A stretch of 64,000 nucleotides of DNA. Source: Mycobacterium conspicuum (GTDB lineage: Bacteria > Actinomycetota > Actinomycetes > Mycobacteriales > Mycobacteriaceae). A model generated the notes under the pieces. That model was not told the DNA's origin. It did not search any database and saw only the letters and a program-made list of their open reading frames with translations. Position numbers and translations under genes: made by a program. The stretch is from assembly GCF_010730195.1 (NCBI RefSeq), contig NZ_AP022613.1:1674001-1738000 (forward strand), read 5' to 3'. Below are positions 1 through 8,362 of the stretch, one piece after another (the first letter of the stretch is position 1; each line of letters begins with the position of its first letter).

Positions 1-997
1 ACGCCGCTTGCCAGCCCCGATCGGCCAGCTTGAGCACATATGGCATGGTCGCGTTGGTCAGCGCGGCGGTCGACGTCTTCGGTACCGCGCTGGGCATGTT
101 CGCCACGCAGTAGAACACCGTGTCATGCACGGCGTAGGTGGGCTGGTCGTGGGTGGTCTGTCGGGAATCCTCGAAGCAACCGCCCTGGTCGATGGAGATG
201 TCCACCAGCACCGCACCGGTTTTCATTTGCATCACAAGCGAATTGGAGATCAGCTTGGGGGCTTTGTGGCCCGGCACCAGGACGGCCCCGATCACCAAAT
301 CGGCACGCTTGACGGCGCCTTCGAGTTCGTACGCCGAGGAGTAGCGGGTGCCGATGTGGCCGCCGAACTCCGCGTCGAGTGATCGAAGCTTGCCGATGTT
401 GACGTCGAGAACCATGACGCTTGCCCCCATGCCGCTGGCGACCCGGGCGGCGTTGTAGCCCGCCGTGCCGGCGCCGAGCACCACGACGTCGGCGGGCTTG
501 ACCCCGGGCACCCCGCCCATCAGCACGCCGCGCCCGAGCTGGGTGCGCATCAGGTGATAGGCCCCCACTTGCGCGGAGAGCCGCCCGGCGACCTCGCTCA
601 TCGGCGCCAGCAGCGGCAGCGCACCGTCGGCGGTCTGCACGGTCTCGTAGGCGATCGACGTTTCCCCCGCGGCCAAAAGCGCATCGGTGCACGCACGCGA
701 AGCGGCCAGATGCAGGTAGGTGAACAAGACCTGGCCGCGGCGCAGGAGGCCGTACTCGCTCGGCATCGGTTCCTTGACCTTGAGCAGCAGGTCGGCGCCG
801 GCCCACACCTCCTCGGCGGTGTCGGCCAGGTCGGCGCCCACCGCCTTGAATTCGGCGTCGGCGATCGCCGACCCTTCTCCGGCGCCGGCCTGGACAACCA
901 CCTCGTGGCCGCGGTGCGTCAGTGCGGCGACCCCGGCCGGGGTGATCGCCACCCTGAACTCGTTGTTTTTGGTCTCGGTCGGAATGCCGATGCGCAT
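1..997 (-). CDS. ald: Alanine dehydrogenase (3' end outside window)
   Basis: NAD-dependent L-alanine dehydrogenase, interconverting alanine with pyruvate and ammonia; cytosolic. The reverse strand read from ATG at 997 opens MRIGIPTETKNNEFRVAITP, the conserved N-terminus of the AlaDH/PNT family, with the catalytic-region Lys/His context (LLKVKEP, TYLHLA). The Rossmann nucleotide-binding stretch VVLGAGTAGYNAARVA follows near residue 175. About 332 codons are present and the frame is open to base 1, so roughly 40 C-terminal residues are missing compared with the usual ~370. It is divergent from the SRPBCC gene at 1024, leaving a 26-bp gap that must hold both start regions. The identification is strong from sequence. 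In M. tuberculosis ald (Rv2780) sits at the same end of this syntenic block. Confidence 0.95.
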   Translation of the reverse strand, partial: MRIGIPTETKNNEFRVAITPAGVAALTHRGHEVVVQAGAGEGSAIADAEFKAVGADLADTAEEVWAGADLLLKVKEPMPSEYGLLRRGQVLFTYLHLAASRACTDALLAAGETSIAYETVQTADGALPLLAPMSEVAGRLSAQVGAYHLMRTQLGRGVLMGGVPGVKPADVVVLGAGTAGYNAARVASGMGASVMVLDVNIGKLRSLDAEFGGHIGTRYSSAYELEGAVKRADLVIGAVLVPGHKAPKLISNSLVMQMKTGAVLVDISIDQGGCFEDSRQTTHDQPTYAVHDTVFYCVANMPSAVPKTSTAALTNATMPYVLKLADRGWQAA

Positions 998-1023
998 GCC
1001 TCAAGCGTATCTATGATCGGGGC

Positions 1024-1485
1024 ATGACTGACCCTTCGGCGACGGCCACCCTGCAGATCGACGCGCAACCCGAGGTGGTGTACGGGCTCATCACCGACCT
1101 GCCGACCCTGGCGTCACTCGCCGAGGAGACGGTGGCGATGGAGTGGCGCAAGGGTAGTTCGGTCGCTCCGGGGGCGGTGTTCGTCGGCCGCAACGAAAGC
1201 AGCAGTCGGCGGTGGACCACCACATGCACCGTGACCGACGCCGAACCGGGTCGGATCTTCGCATTCGACGTGCGGCACACCGTGTTTCCGATATCGCGTT
1301 GGCAGTACGACATCGTCGCCGCCGACGGCGGCTGCCGCGTCACCGAAAGCACCTGGGACCGTCGTCCGGGCTGGTTCGCCAAGATCGCCGGCCGGGCCAC
1401 CGGCGTGCCCGATCGGGTCGCCGCCAACGCCGAGCACATCCGCCTCACCCTGGAGCGGCTCAAGCAGCGCGCCGAGGCCGGATGA
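1024..1485 (+). CDS. SRPBCC / polyketide-cyclase-like protein
   Basis: A 153-residue protein with the START-like (SRPBCC) pattern. It has an N-terminal beta strand and helix (TATLQIDAQPEVVYGLITDL) and a middle strand typical of the family (GAVFVGRNES, RRWTTTCTVTD). It ends in a long C-terminal helix that would close a hydrophobic ligand pocket. Mycobacterial relatives are usually small cytosolic lipid or aromatic ligand binders of unknown substrate. The stop overlaps the start of the downstream monooxygenase (ATGA), so the two are very probably co-translated. That suggests it handles the substrate or product of the oxygenase. The ligand is unknown. Confidence 0.8.
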   Translation: MTDPSATATLQIDAQPEVVYGLITDLPTLASLAEETVAMEWRKGSSVAPGAVFVGRNESSSRRWTTTCTVTDAEPGRIFAFDVRHTVFPISRWQYDIVAADGGCRVTESTWDRRPGWFAKIAGRATGVPDRVAANAEHIRLTLERLKQRAEAG

Positions 1486-2927
1486 TTCAACGCGATCCGT
1501 CCGTCGCCGTCGTCGGGGCCGGCATGTCGGGGCTGTGCGTTGCAATTGCATTGCTGCGCAGCGGGATTAGCGATGTCACCATCTACGAGAAGGCCGACGA
1601 GGTGGGGGGTACCTGGCGCGAGAACACCTACCCCGGCCTGACCTGTGACGTGCCCTCGCGGGTCTATCAATACAGCTTCGCGAAGAACCCGGACTGGAGC
1701 CACCTGTTCTCGCCGGGCGGCGAAATCCAGGCCTATTTCCGCGGCATCGCCGACCGGTACGGGTTGCGAGACCGCATTCAGTTCGGGACCGAGATCGTCG
1801 GCGCGCGATTCGCGGACGGCCGCTGGACGTTACGCACCGACGCCGGGGCAACGCAGCAGGTGGACTTCCTGATCTCGGCGTGCGGGGTGCTGCACCATCC
1901 CCGGATGCCGTCGATCGCCGGTTTGGACGACTTCGGCGGTGCTGCGTTTCATTCGGCGCGCTGGGACCATCGGATTGAGTTGGCGGGCAAGCGAATCGCG
2001 GTGATCGGCAACGGATCGACCGGCATTCAGTTGGTCTGTGGCCTGGCCGGGGTGGCGGGCAGACTGATGCTGTTCCAACGCACAGCGCAGTGGATAGTCC
2101 GGCTGCCCAACCCGCGGTACTCCAGGTTGACCAACCTCACGCACCGGGCCGTGCCCTGGCTGGATCGGCTGGCCTACCGGGCGTACAGCGCCGCGTTCGA
2201 CACGTTCGCGGTCGCCTTGACGAAGCCGGGCCTGCGCCGCAGGTGGATGGCGGCGCTGTGCCGCGCCAGCCTGCGCAAGGTCCGTGACCCCGAGTTGCGC
2301 CGCGCCCTGACGCCCGATTACATGCCGATGTGTAAGCGGCTGGTGATGTCGGCGGGGTTCTACGACGCGATCCAGCGTGACGACGTCGAGTTGGTCACCG
2401 CCGCAATCGATCACGTGGAGCGCCGCGGCATCGTGACCGCGGACGGCGTTCTGCACGAGGCCGACATCATGGTGCTGGCCACCGGATTCGACACCCACGC
2501 CTTCTTTCGGCCGATGCGCCTGACCGGGCGCGACGGGATTTCGGTCGATGACGTGTGGCGGGACGGTCCCCGCGCCCACCAGACCGTCGCCATGCCGGGC
2601 TTTCCCAATTTCTTCATGATGCTCGGGCCGCACAGCCCGGTGGGCAATCTCGCGCTCACCACCGTGGCCGAATCGCAGGCCGATCACATCGTGCGGTGGA
2701 TCCAGCGTTGGCGGCGGGCCGAATTCGACACGGTGGAGCCCACGGCGTCGGCGACGGAGTCGTTCAACGCCGAGCTGCGGGCCGCGATGCCGAACACCGT
2801 GTGGACCACCGGCTGTGACAGCTGGTACCTGAACAAGGACGGTGTGCCCGAGGTGTGGCCGTTCACGCCGGGCGAGCACCGCGCCATGCTGGCCAACACC
2901 GAACTGGACCAGTACGACCTGCGGTAG
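1482..2927 (+). CDS. FAD-dependent Baeyer-Villiger-type monooxygenase
   Basis: A 481-residue flavoprotein monooxygenase. It has an N-terminal FAD Rossmann motif VGAGMSG near residue 11 and a second NADPH Rossmann motif VIGNGSTG near residue 172. Between them lies the Baeyer-Villiger fingerprint FxGxxxHxxxW (here FGGAAFHSARW). Such enzymes insert oxygen next to a ketone using NADPH and O2. In mycobacteria they act on steroids, lipids or drugs (EthA is one example); the substrate here is unknown. The ATG at 1482 overlaps the preceding stop by three bases. The frame is open further upstream, but that stretch antisenses and overlaps the SRPBCC gene, so the ATGA start is preferred. It is probably cotranscribed with the genes to 6713. 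Confidence 0.88.
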   Translation: MIQRDPSVAVVGAGMSGLCVAIALLRSGISDVTIYEKADEVGGTWRENTYPGLTCDVPSRVYQYSFAKNPDWSHLFSPGGEIQAYFRGIADRYGLRDRIQFGTEIVGARFADGRWTLRTDAGATQQVDFLISACGVLHHPRMPSIAGLDDFGGAAFHSARWDHRIELAGKRIAVIGNGSTGIQLVCGLAGVAGRLMLFQRTAQWIVRLPNPRYSRLTNLTHRAVPWLDRLAYRAYSAAFDTFAVALTKPGLRRRWMAALCRASLRKVRDPELRRALTPDYMPMCKRLVMSAGFYDAIQRDDVELVTAAIDHVERRGIVTADGVLHEADIMVLATGFDTHAFFRPMRLTGRDGISVDDVWRDGPRAHQTVAMPGFPNFFMMLGPHSPVGNLALTTVAESQADHIVRWIQRWRRAEFDTVEPTASATESFNAELRAAMPNTVWTTGCDSWYLNKDGVPEVWPFTPGEHRAMLANTELDQYDLR

Positions 2928-2971
2928 GAAGAACCCGGTACCGGCGGTTTCGCATATCTGCGTCGTTTGCC

Positions 2972-3017
2972 TATACTTGCCTCGGCGATTTAGGGCGATT
3001 TCGCTAGCGCCGAGGCA
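2972..3017 (+). promoter_or_regulatory. Putative promoter and 10-bp inverted repeat upstream of 3026
   Basis: The 98-bp gap after the monooxygenase contains TATACT (2972-2977), a good -10 hexamer. It is followed by a perfect 10-bp inverted repeat TGCCTCGGCG (2978-2987) / CGCCGAGGCA (3008-3017). If transcription starts a few bases after the -10, the repeat would form a hairpin at the 5' end of the message, just before the ribosome-binding region (AGGGGG at 3017-3022). It may be an operator or a leader hairpin. Function is inference; the repeat itself is plain in the sequence. Confidence 0.4.
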
Positions 3018-3025
3018 GGGGGCCA

Positions 3026-3907
3026 ATGATGATCACCGTCGATGACCAGGCAGAACGCCTCGTCCTCGAGGCACGTGACGTCGAGTTCGACTGGGCCACG
3101 CTGCCGTTCCACTACGTGCCCGACGAGCCGCTGGCCACCCACATCCTCAACGTCCTGCACCTGCTGCTGCCCGCGGGCGAGGAGTTCTTCGTCGAGGTCT
3201 TCAAGCAAACGCTGCCGCTGATCAAGGACGACCAGCTGCGGCTGGACGTGCAGGGGTTCATCGGCCAGGAGGCGATGCATTCCCAGGCGCACGCGGGAGT
3301 GCTCGACCATTTCGCCGCGCGCGGCGTCGACGTCACCCCGTTCACCGACCAGATCAGGTGGTTGTTCGAAAAGCTGCTCGGTGACAAGCCGGGGCGCAGC
3401 GCGCGGCGCCGGCACGGCTGGCTGCTCGAGCAAGTCGCGTTCATCGCGGCGATCGAGCACTACACCGCCGTGCTGGGGGAATGGATCCTGAACTCGCCGC
3501 AACTCGATGTCGTCGGGACCGACCCGGTGATGCTCGACATGCTGCGCTGGCACGGCGCCGAGGAGGTCGAGCACAAGGCCGTGGCCTTCGACGCCATGAA
3601 GCACCTGCGCGGCGGGTATTGGCGCCAGGTCCGCACGCAGCTCGTCGTCGCGCCGGTGATGCTGCTGCTGTGGATTCGCGGCGTGCGGTTCCTCTACTCG
3701 GTGGACCCGTATCTACCGCCCGGGACCAAACCGCGCTGGCGCGGCTACTTCAGGGCGGCGCGCCGCGGCCTGGTGCCCGGGCCGCTGCGGTTGGTGTGGG
3801 TGGTCAAGGACTATTACCGCCCGGGCTTTCATCCGTCCCAACTCGGCGGCCTGCAGCGCGCCGTCGACTACCTGGCCGTGTCGCCGGCCGCGCGCGGATC
3901 GCACTGA
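3026..3907 (+). CDS. Metal-dependent hydrolase-like protein (PF10118 family)
   Basis: A 293-residue protein with paired helix motifs carrying Glu and His ligands: FIGQEAMHSQAH near residue 75 and WHGAEEVEHKAVAFD near residue 175. These are the signature of the predicted metal-dependent hydrolase family PF10118, which looks like a di-iron ferritin-type helical bundle. Several mycobacterial members lie in lipid or steroid oxidation clusters, but no reaction has been firmly assigned as far as I know. Two adjacent ATG codons (3026 and 3029) are possible starts. A hydrophobic segment follows residue 200. Its stop overlaps the next start by one base, so it belongs to the same operon. Confidence 0.8.
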   Translation: MMITVDDQAERLVLEARDVEFDWATLPFHYVPDEPLATHILNVLHLLLPAGEEFFVEVFKQTLPLIKDDQLRLDVQGFIGQEAMHSQAHAGVLDHFAARGVDVTPFTDQIRWLFEKLLGDKPGRSARRRHGWLLEQVAFIAAIEHYTAVLGEWILNSPQLDVVGTDPVMLDMLRWHGAEEVEHKAVAFDAMKHLRGGYWRQVRTQLVVAPVMLLLWIRGVRFLYSVDPYLPPGTKPRWRGYFRAARRGLVPGPLRLVWVVKDYYRPGFHPSQLGGLQRAVDYLAVSPAARGSH

Positions 3908-5643
3908 TGACGAACGTCACCGCCACCGACGGCGTCACCCTGGCCGTGCACCGCTACACCGAGATCGATCCGCAGCGCCCGACGATCCTGGCCATTCACG
4001 GTTATCCCGACAACCACCATGTCTGGGACGGCGTGGCCGAGCGGCTCGGCGAGCGCTACAACGTGATTGCCTACGACGTGCGCGGGGCGGGTGAATCCTC
4101 TTGTCCGGCACAACGATCCGGATACCGCTTGCCGCAGCTGATAGCCGATATCGGGGCGGTGATCGACAGCCTCGGAGTGGGGCCGGTTCATCTGCTGGCG
4201 CACGACTGGGGCTCGATTCAGGCCTGGGCCGCGGTCACCGACGAATCGGTGATGGGCAAAATCGCGTCGCTCACCTCGATTTCGGGCCCGCACCTGCAGT
4301 ACGCGGGCAAGTTTCTGCGGTCGGCGCGCACGCCCCGCGCCGTGGGCAACGCCGCCCGGCAGGCCTTGGCGTCCTGGTACATCGGGTTCTTCCTATGCCC
4401 GCTGCTGCCGGAGCTGACGGCGCGCACCGGGGTGTTGGTGAAAACCGTTGAGGCGCTTGAACGCATCGGCCGCTCCAGTGCCCACAGCCAACGCACCGCG
4501 CCGCAGCGTTCGATCGGCGACTACCTCAACGGGCTGCAGCTGTACCGGCAAAACATGCCCGCGTCGCTGCGGTCGCGGCCGTCACGGCTGCCGCAGACCA
4601 GCGTGCCGGTGCAGGTCCTGGTGCCCTGCAAGGACATCTTCGTGACGCCCGCGCTGCAGCGGTACACCGGCGCGATTCCCCAGGGCGGCAGGGTCATTGC
4701 GATCGAGGGCGGGCACTGGGTGGTGACGTCGCGGCCCGACGTGGTGGCCCGGCTCACCGGCGACTGGGTCGACCGGGTGGTCGGCGGCGTGGTTGAGTCG
4801 GTGGTGCGCGGCGGTCCGCGTGAGGTGCGCGGCAAGCTCGCCCTGGTAACCGGCGCGGGCGCCGGCATCGGCCGGGCCACGGCGGTGGAGCTGGCCCGTC
4901 AGGGGGCGCGCAAGGTGGTGGTCGTCGACCGCGATCTCGGTGCGGCCCGCAAGACGGCGGATGCCGTGCGCGCCGCCTGCGCCGAAGCCGCGGTGTATCA
5001 GGTCGATGTCAGCGACGAAGCGCCGCTGAATAAACTTGCGGCACAGGTTCATCACGAACATGGCGTCGTCGACATCCTGGTGAACAACGCCGGCATCGCG
5101 GTGGCGGGTCGATTCCTGGAGACCAGCGCGGCGAACTGGGACGACATCATCGGCATCAACGTCCGCGGCGTCATCGCGGGCAGCAGGGCATTCGGCGCCC
5201 AGATGGTTGAGCGCGGCGAGGGCGGAACGATCATCAACATCGCGTCGGCCGCCGCGTACCTGCCGTCGAAATCCATGGTCGCCTACAGCACCACCAAGGC
5301 GGCGGTGCTAGGGTTCAGCGAATCGCTGCGCGCCGACCTCGCCGACGAGGGCATCACGGTCACGGCGGTCTGCCCGGGCTTCGTCAACACCAACATCGCC
5401 AAAAGCACGGTGTACGCGGGGATGACGGCCGAACAGCAGGACCGCGCCCGGGCCAAGGCGGATGCGGCCTACCGGCGTCGCAACTACACCCCGGAGGCCA
5501 CGGCCAAGGCGATCGTCAGGGCGGTGCGGACCGGCCCGCCGGTGCTGCCGGTCGCCGCCGAGGCCCGGATCGGTTACGCGATGCGCCGCATCAGCCCGAC
5601 GATGGTAAGGCTGTTGGCGCGCTTCGACATTAGGCAGAAGTGA
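3907..5643 (+). CDS. Alpha/beta hydrolase fused to short-chain dehydrogenase (EphD-like)
   Basis: A 578-residue two-domain protein. Residues 1 to ~300 form an alpha/beta hydrolase with oxyanion motif HGYPDN, nucleophile elbow AHDWGS (Asp100, the epoxide-hydrolase type rather than Ser) and a C-terminal EGGHW histidine. Residues ~308-578 form an SDR with cofactor motif TGAGAGIG, structural NNAG and catalytic YSTTK. The same fusion is known in M. tuberculosis EphD (Rv2214c), which acts on mycolic acid epoxides. Whether this copy does so is inference from architecture. The start ATG overlaps the previous stop and the end overlaps the next GTG. A longer open frame from 3481 is antisense-free but overlaps the upstream gene, and I rejected it. 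Confidence 0.88.
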   Translation: MTNVTATDGVTLAVHRYTEIDPQRPTILAIHGYPDNHHVWDGVAERLGERYNVIAYDVRGAGESSCPAQRSGYRLPQLIADIGAVIDSLGVGPVHLLAHDWGSIQAWAAVTDESVMGKIASLTSISGPHLQYAGKFLRSARTPRAVGNAARQALASWYIGFFLCPLLPELTARTGVLVKTVEALERIGRSSAHSQRTAPQRSIGDYLNGLQLYRQNMPASLRSRPSRLPQTSVPVQVLVPCKDIFVTPALQRYTGAIPQGGRVIAIEGGHWVVTSRPDVVARLTGDWVDRVVGGVVESVVRGGPREVRGKLALVTGAGAGIGRATAVELARQGARKVVVVDRDLGAARKTADAVRAACAEAAVYQVDVSDEAPLNKLAAQVHHEHGVVDILVNNAGIAVAGRFLETSAANWDDIIGINVRGVIAGSRAFGAQMVERGEGGTIINIASAAAYLPSKSMVAYSTTKAAVLGFSESLRADLADEGITVTAVCPGFVNTNIAKSTVYAGMTAEQQDRARAKADAAYRRRNYTPEATAKAIVRAVRTGPPVLPVAAEARIGYAMRRISPTMVRLLARFDIRQK

Positions 5644-6713
5644 GCATCTGGACGTCTCGACCGCCCGACCTGTACGGCCGGCGTCGCCGCGATCGGTTGG
5701 CCACCGCGCTGTGGGGCGCGCGCGTGCTATTCGGCGGATTCGCCTCGGCCTCGCGGTGGACGCCGTCGCGGGTGCGGGAGGTGGGGCGGATGCGATCCGC
5801 GGTGGTCACCCGACGCGAGCTCGTCGCACCCGACGTGGTCGCCCTGACGCTGGCCGATCCCGACGGGGGACTGCTGCCGTCCTGGACGCCCGGTGCGCAC
5901 ATCGACGTCGCGTTGCCGTCGGGCCGACGCCGGCAGTATTCGCTGTGCGGACCGCCCGGGGGGCGCACCGACTACCGCATCGCCGTGCGCCGCATCGCCG
6001 ACGGCGGCGGCGGTTCGATCGAGATGCATGAGCGCTTGGACGTCGGCGACACCGTGGTATTCGAGGGCCCGCGCAACGCCTTCTACCTCGGCGCGTCCGA
6101 GCGCGACGCGCTGTTCGTGATCGGCGGCATCGGCGTGACACCCATCCTGCCGATGATCCGGATGGCCCAGCAGCGCGGAATCGCCTGGCGCGCAATCTAT
6201 GCCGGACGCAGCCGGGAGTACATGCCGTTTTTGGACGAGGTGATATCGATAGCGCCGGATCGGGTGAGAGTGTGGGCCGACGACGAGCGCGGGCGCATGG
6301 CCACCGTCGCGGAGTTGCTGGCGGACGCCGGGCCGGCGACGGCCGTGTACGTGTGCGGGCCGACCGGCATGCTGGAGGCGGTGCGCGTGGCTCGGGGTGA
6401 ATATGCCGACGCACCACTGCATTACGAGCGGTTCAGCCCGCCGCCGGTGATCGACGGGGCACCGTTTGTGTTGGAGCTCGCGCGGTCGAAGCGGGTGCTC
6501 GATGTGCCGGCGAATCGGTCCGCTCTGGCCGTCATGCTGGACCACGATCCGACCACCCCGCATTCGTGTCAGCAAGGCTACTGCGGCACGTGCAAGGTCA
6601 AAGTCCTTGCCGGACAGGTTGATCACCGGGGCCGCACGCTCGTCGGTGACGACGAGATGCTGGTGTGCATGTCGAGGGCCGTCGCAGGCCAGCGGCTGGT
6701 TATCGAGGCTTGA
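5640..6713 (+). CDS. Ferredoxin reductase-type oxidoreductase (FMN/NAD/2Fe-2S)
   Basis: A 357-residue electron-transfer protein of the phthalate dioxygenase reductase type. Domains in order: an N-terminal extension of ~50 residues; a flavin-binding barrel with RQYSL; a NAD-binding domain with GGIGVTPI; and a C-terminal plant-type ferredoxin domain with cluster ligands in CQQGYCGTC and a later Cys (Cx4Cx2C...C). It would pass electrons from NAD(P)H to an oxygenase such as the Rieske protein encoded at 7366 or the monooxygenase upstream. The GTG start lies across the previous stop (GTGA). Its 3' end overlaps the convergent TetR gene by 14 bases. M. tuberculosis Rv2776c occupies the equivalent position. 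Confidence 0.88.
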   Translation: MSIWTSRPPDLYGRRRRDRLATALWGARVLFGGFASASRWTPSRVREVGRMRSAVVTRRELVAPDVVALTLADPDGGLLPSWTPGAHIDVALPSGRRRQYSLCGPPGGRTDYRIAVRRIADGGGGSIEMHERLDVGDTVVFEGPRNAFYLGASERDALFVIGGIGVTPILPMIRMAQQRGIAWRAIYAGRSREYMPFLDEVISIAPDRVRVWADDERGRMATVAELLADAGPATAVYVCGPTGMLEAVRVARGEYADAPLHYERFSPPPVIDGAPFVLELARSKRVLDVPANRSALAVMLDHDPTTPHSCQQGYCGTCKVKVLAGQVDHRGRTLVGDDEMLVCMSRAVAGQRLVIEA

Positions 6714-7341
6714 GATACGCGACCAGGGCGTTGGTCAGCCCGCGTCGCGCCACGTCGAGGTCGGCGTAGGAACCCAGCTGACGCTCGGAAACCAGGCCGC
6801 GCAGCGCACCGGGGATGAGCGCGGCCACCTCGCGCACGCGGTCCGGGTCGACGTCGAGATCGGCGAAGGCATTTTGGCAGGTTTGCAGCCAGCTCTTGCC
6901 CCAGGAGAACAGCTCGGCGGCCGTGCGCGGGTAGAGGCGTTCGAGCTCGCGCGGGTCGCGCGGCAGCGCCGCCCGCAGGTTCTCGATAGCGCGCGCGTCA
7001 CGCGATGTCGCCAAGCCGTGATAGAGCGTGTCGACGATGGCGGCGACGCGTTCGTGCAGCGGTGCGTCGGATCGGGCGGTCGTCGAGAGCGTCGCCGCGC
7101 GGCGTTCGGCGGTGCGGTGCAGCACCGCGGCCCAAAAGCCGTCGGTGTCGCCGAACTGGTATTGCACCGCGCCCCAGGTGGCGCCGATCTCCTTGGCGAT
7201 GCGGTTGGCCGACACCGACCCCGGTTCACCCGAGGCGAGCGACTTCAGCGCGGCCTCCAGCATGTTCTCGCGGGTCGCGTGGCCGCGCCGGTTGGTGCGC
7301 CGGCCGGCGACCCTCGTGCCGGCACCCTGTTCCGTCATCAT
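6700..7341 (-). CDS. TetR-family transcriptional regulator
   Basis: About 213 residues. The N-terminal helix-turn-helix (RENMLEAALKSL ... ANRIAKEIGATWGAVQYQFG) is a clear TetR signature, with the recognition helix around GAVQYQF. The C-terminal helical ligand domain is divergent. Two adjacent start codons (7341 and 7338) lie only 24 bp from the divergent Rieske oxygenase start, so the regulator almost certainly controls that gene and itself from one short operator. The frame is open far upstream on this strand, but that part is antisense to the Rieske gene and is not coding. Confidence 0.85.
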   Translation of the reverse strand: MMTEQGAGTRVAGRRTNRRGHATRENMLEAALKSLASGEPGSVSANRIAKEIGATWGAVQYQFGDTDGFWAAVLHRTAERRAATLSTTARSDAPLHERVAAIVDTLYHGLATSRDARAIENLRAALPRDPRELERLYPRTAAELFSWGKSWLQTCQNAFADLDVDPDRVREVAALIPGALRGLVSERQLGSYADLDVARRGLTNALVAYLKPR

Positions 7342-7365
7342 TTCATAGAGGGTACTCTGATTGTC
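7342..7365. promoter_or_regulatory. Short divergent operator region between tetR and Rieske gene
   Basis: Only 24 bp separate the two divergent start codons. The gap holds an imperfect dyad AGAGGGTACTCT (AGAG / CTCT arms, starting about 7347). This is a reasonable half-site arrangement for a TetR dimer. With so little room, at least one transcript is probably leaderless or starts inside the opposite gene. The operator assignment is inference. Confidence 0.35.
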
Positions 7366-8355
7366 ATGGCAAAGCCGCCCCTGTCGATGAAGCCGACCGG
7401 ATGGTTCCAGGTCGCCTGGTCCGACGAGATCGGCGCCGGGGACGTCCACACCATGAAGTACTTCGACCAGGAGATGGTCGCCTGGCGGGCCGAATCCGGC
7501 GCGCTCACCGTCATGAACGCCTACTGCGAACACCTCGGCGCCCACCTGGGCTTTGGCGGCAAGGTGGTCGGCGAGGTGTTGCAGTGCCCGTTCCACGGGT
7601 GGCAGTGGAGCCAGCAGGGCCGCAACGTGTGCATCCCGTACCAGGACCGGCCCAACCGCGGCCGGCGCATCCGCACTTATCCGGTGGTGGAGCGCAACGA
7701 GTCCATTTACATCTGGCACGACGTCGAGGGGCGCGAGCCCTACTTCGATGCACCGGACATCTTCGCCGGCTTCAACGACGGCAGCAGCGCCGACGACTAC
7801 TACCCGCAGCAGCGGTTGTTCCGGGCGGGGCTGGAACTGCATCCGCAGTACGTGCTCGAAAACGGCGTCGACTTCGCGCATTTCAAGTACGTGCACGCCA
7901 CGCCGATCGTTCCCGTCTTCACCCGCCACGACTTCGCCGAGCCGGTGTCGTTCGTCGACTTCACCATCACCTTCGAGGGCGACGACAACCAGAAGATCGA
8001 AGACATCGACAGCCGGGTCGAGGCCATCAACGGCGGCCTGGGCATCGCGGTCACGAAAAGCTACGGCATGGTCGACAACCGCACCATCTCCGCGATCACC
8101 CCGGTCGACGATTCCACCTCCGACGTGCGGTTCATGGTCTACATCGGCCGCAAGCCGAGCAAGGATCCGCAGCGGGCCGAGGCGAAAGCACGAGAGTTCG
8201 GACAGGAAGTCATCCGGCAGTTCGAACAGGACATCCACATCTGGTCCCACCAGCGCTACTCGGACCCGCCCGCGTTGGCCCCCGACGAATACGAGGGCTT
8301 CACCGCAATCCGCAACTGGGCCAAGCAGTTCTACGCAGCACCCCAGAAAGGCTGA
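7366..8355 (+). CDS. Rieske non-haem iron oxygenase (KshA-like)
   Basis: A 329-residue terminal oxygenase. The Rieske 2Fe-2S ligands are Cys54, His56, Cys74 and His77 (CEH ... CPFHGW). The mononuclear iron motif is E-x3-D-x2-H-x4-H in ENGVDFAHFKYVH near residue 165. The architecture matches KshA-type 3-ketosteroid 9-alpha-hydroxylase oxygenases and related Rieske proteins. The substrate is not determined by sequence. Reductase partner candidates are the 2Fe-2S reductase at 5640 or one elsewhere. It starts 24 bp from the divergent TetR gene and is followed after 7 bp by the dehydrogenase at 8363, suggesting a two-gene TetR-controlled unit. Confidence 0.88.
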   Translation: MAKPPLSMKPTGWFQVAWSDEIGAGDVHTMKYFDQEMVAWRAESGALTVMNAYCEHLGAHLGFGGKVVGEVLQCPFHGWQWSQQGRNVCIPYQDRPNRGRRIRTYPVVERNESIYIWHDVEGREPYFDAPDIFAGFNDGSSADDYYPQQRLFRAGLELHPQYVLENGVDFAHFKYVHATPIVPVFTRHDFAEPVSFVDFTITFEGDDNQKIEDIDSRVEAINGGLGIAVTKSYGMVDNRTISAITPVDDSTSDVRFMVYIGRKPSKDPQRAEAKAREFGQEVIRQFEQDIHIWSHQRYSDPPALAPDEYEGFTAIRNWAKQFYAAPQKG

Positions 8356-8362
8356 AATCGCA

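Noticed and set aside
1830..3026. Long minus-strand open frames opposite the monooxygenase, ftsK (60822-62375) and others
   Set aside because: High-GC shadow frames with Arg/Gly/His/Pro-rich composition, no ribosome sites and no family features.
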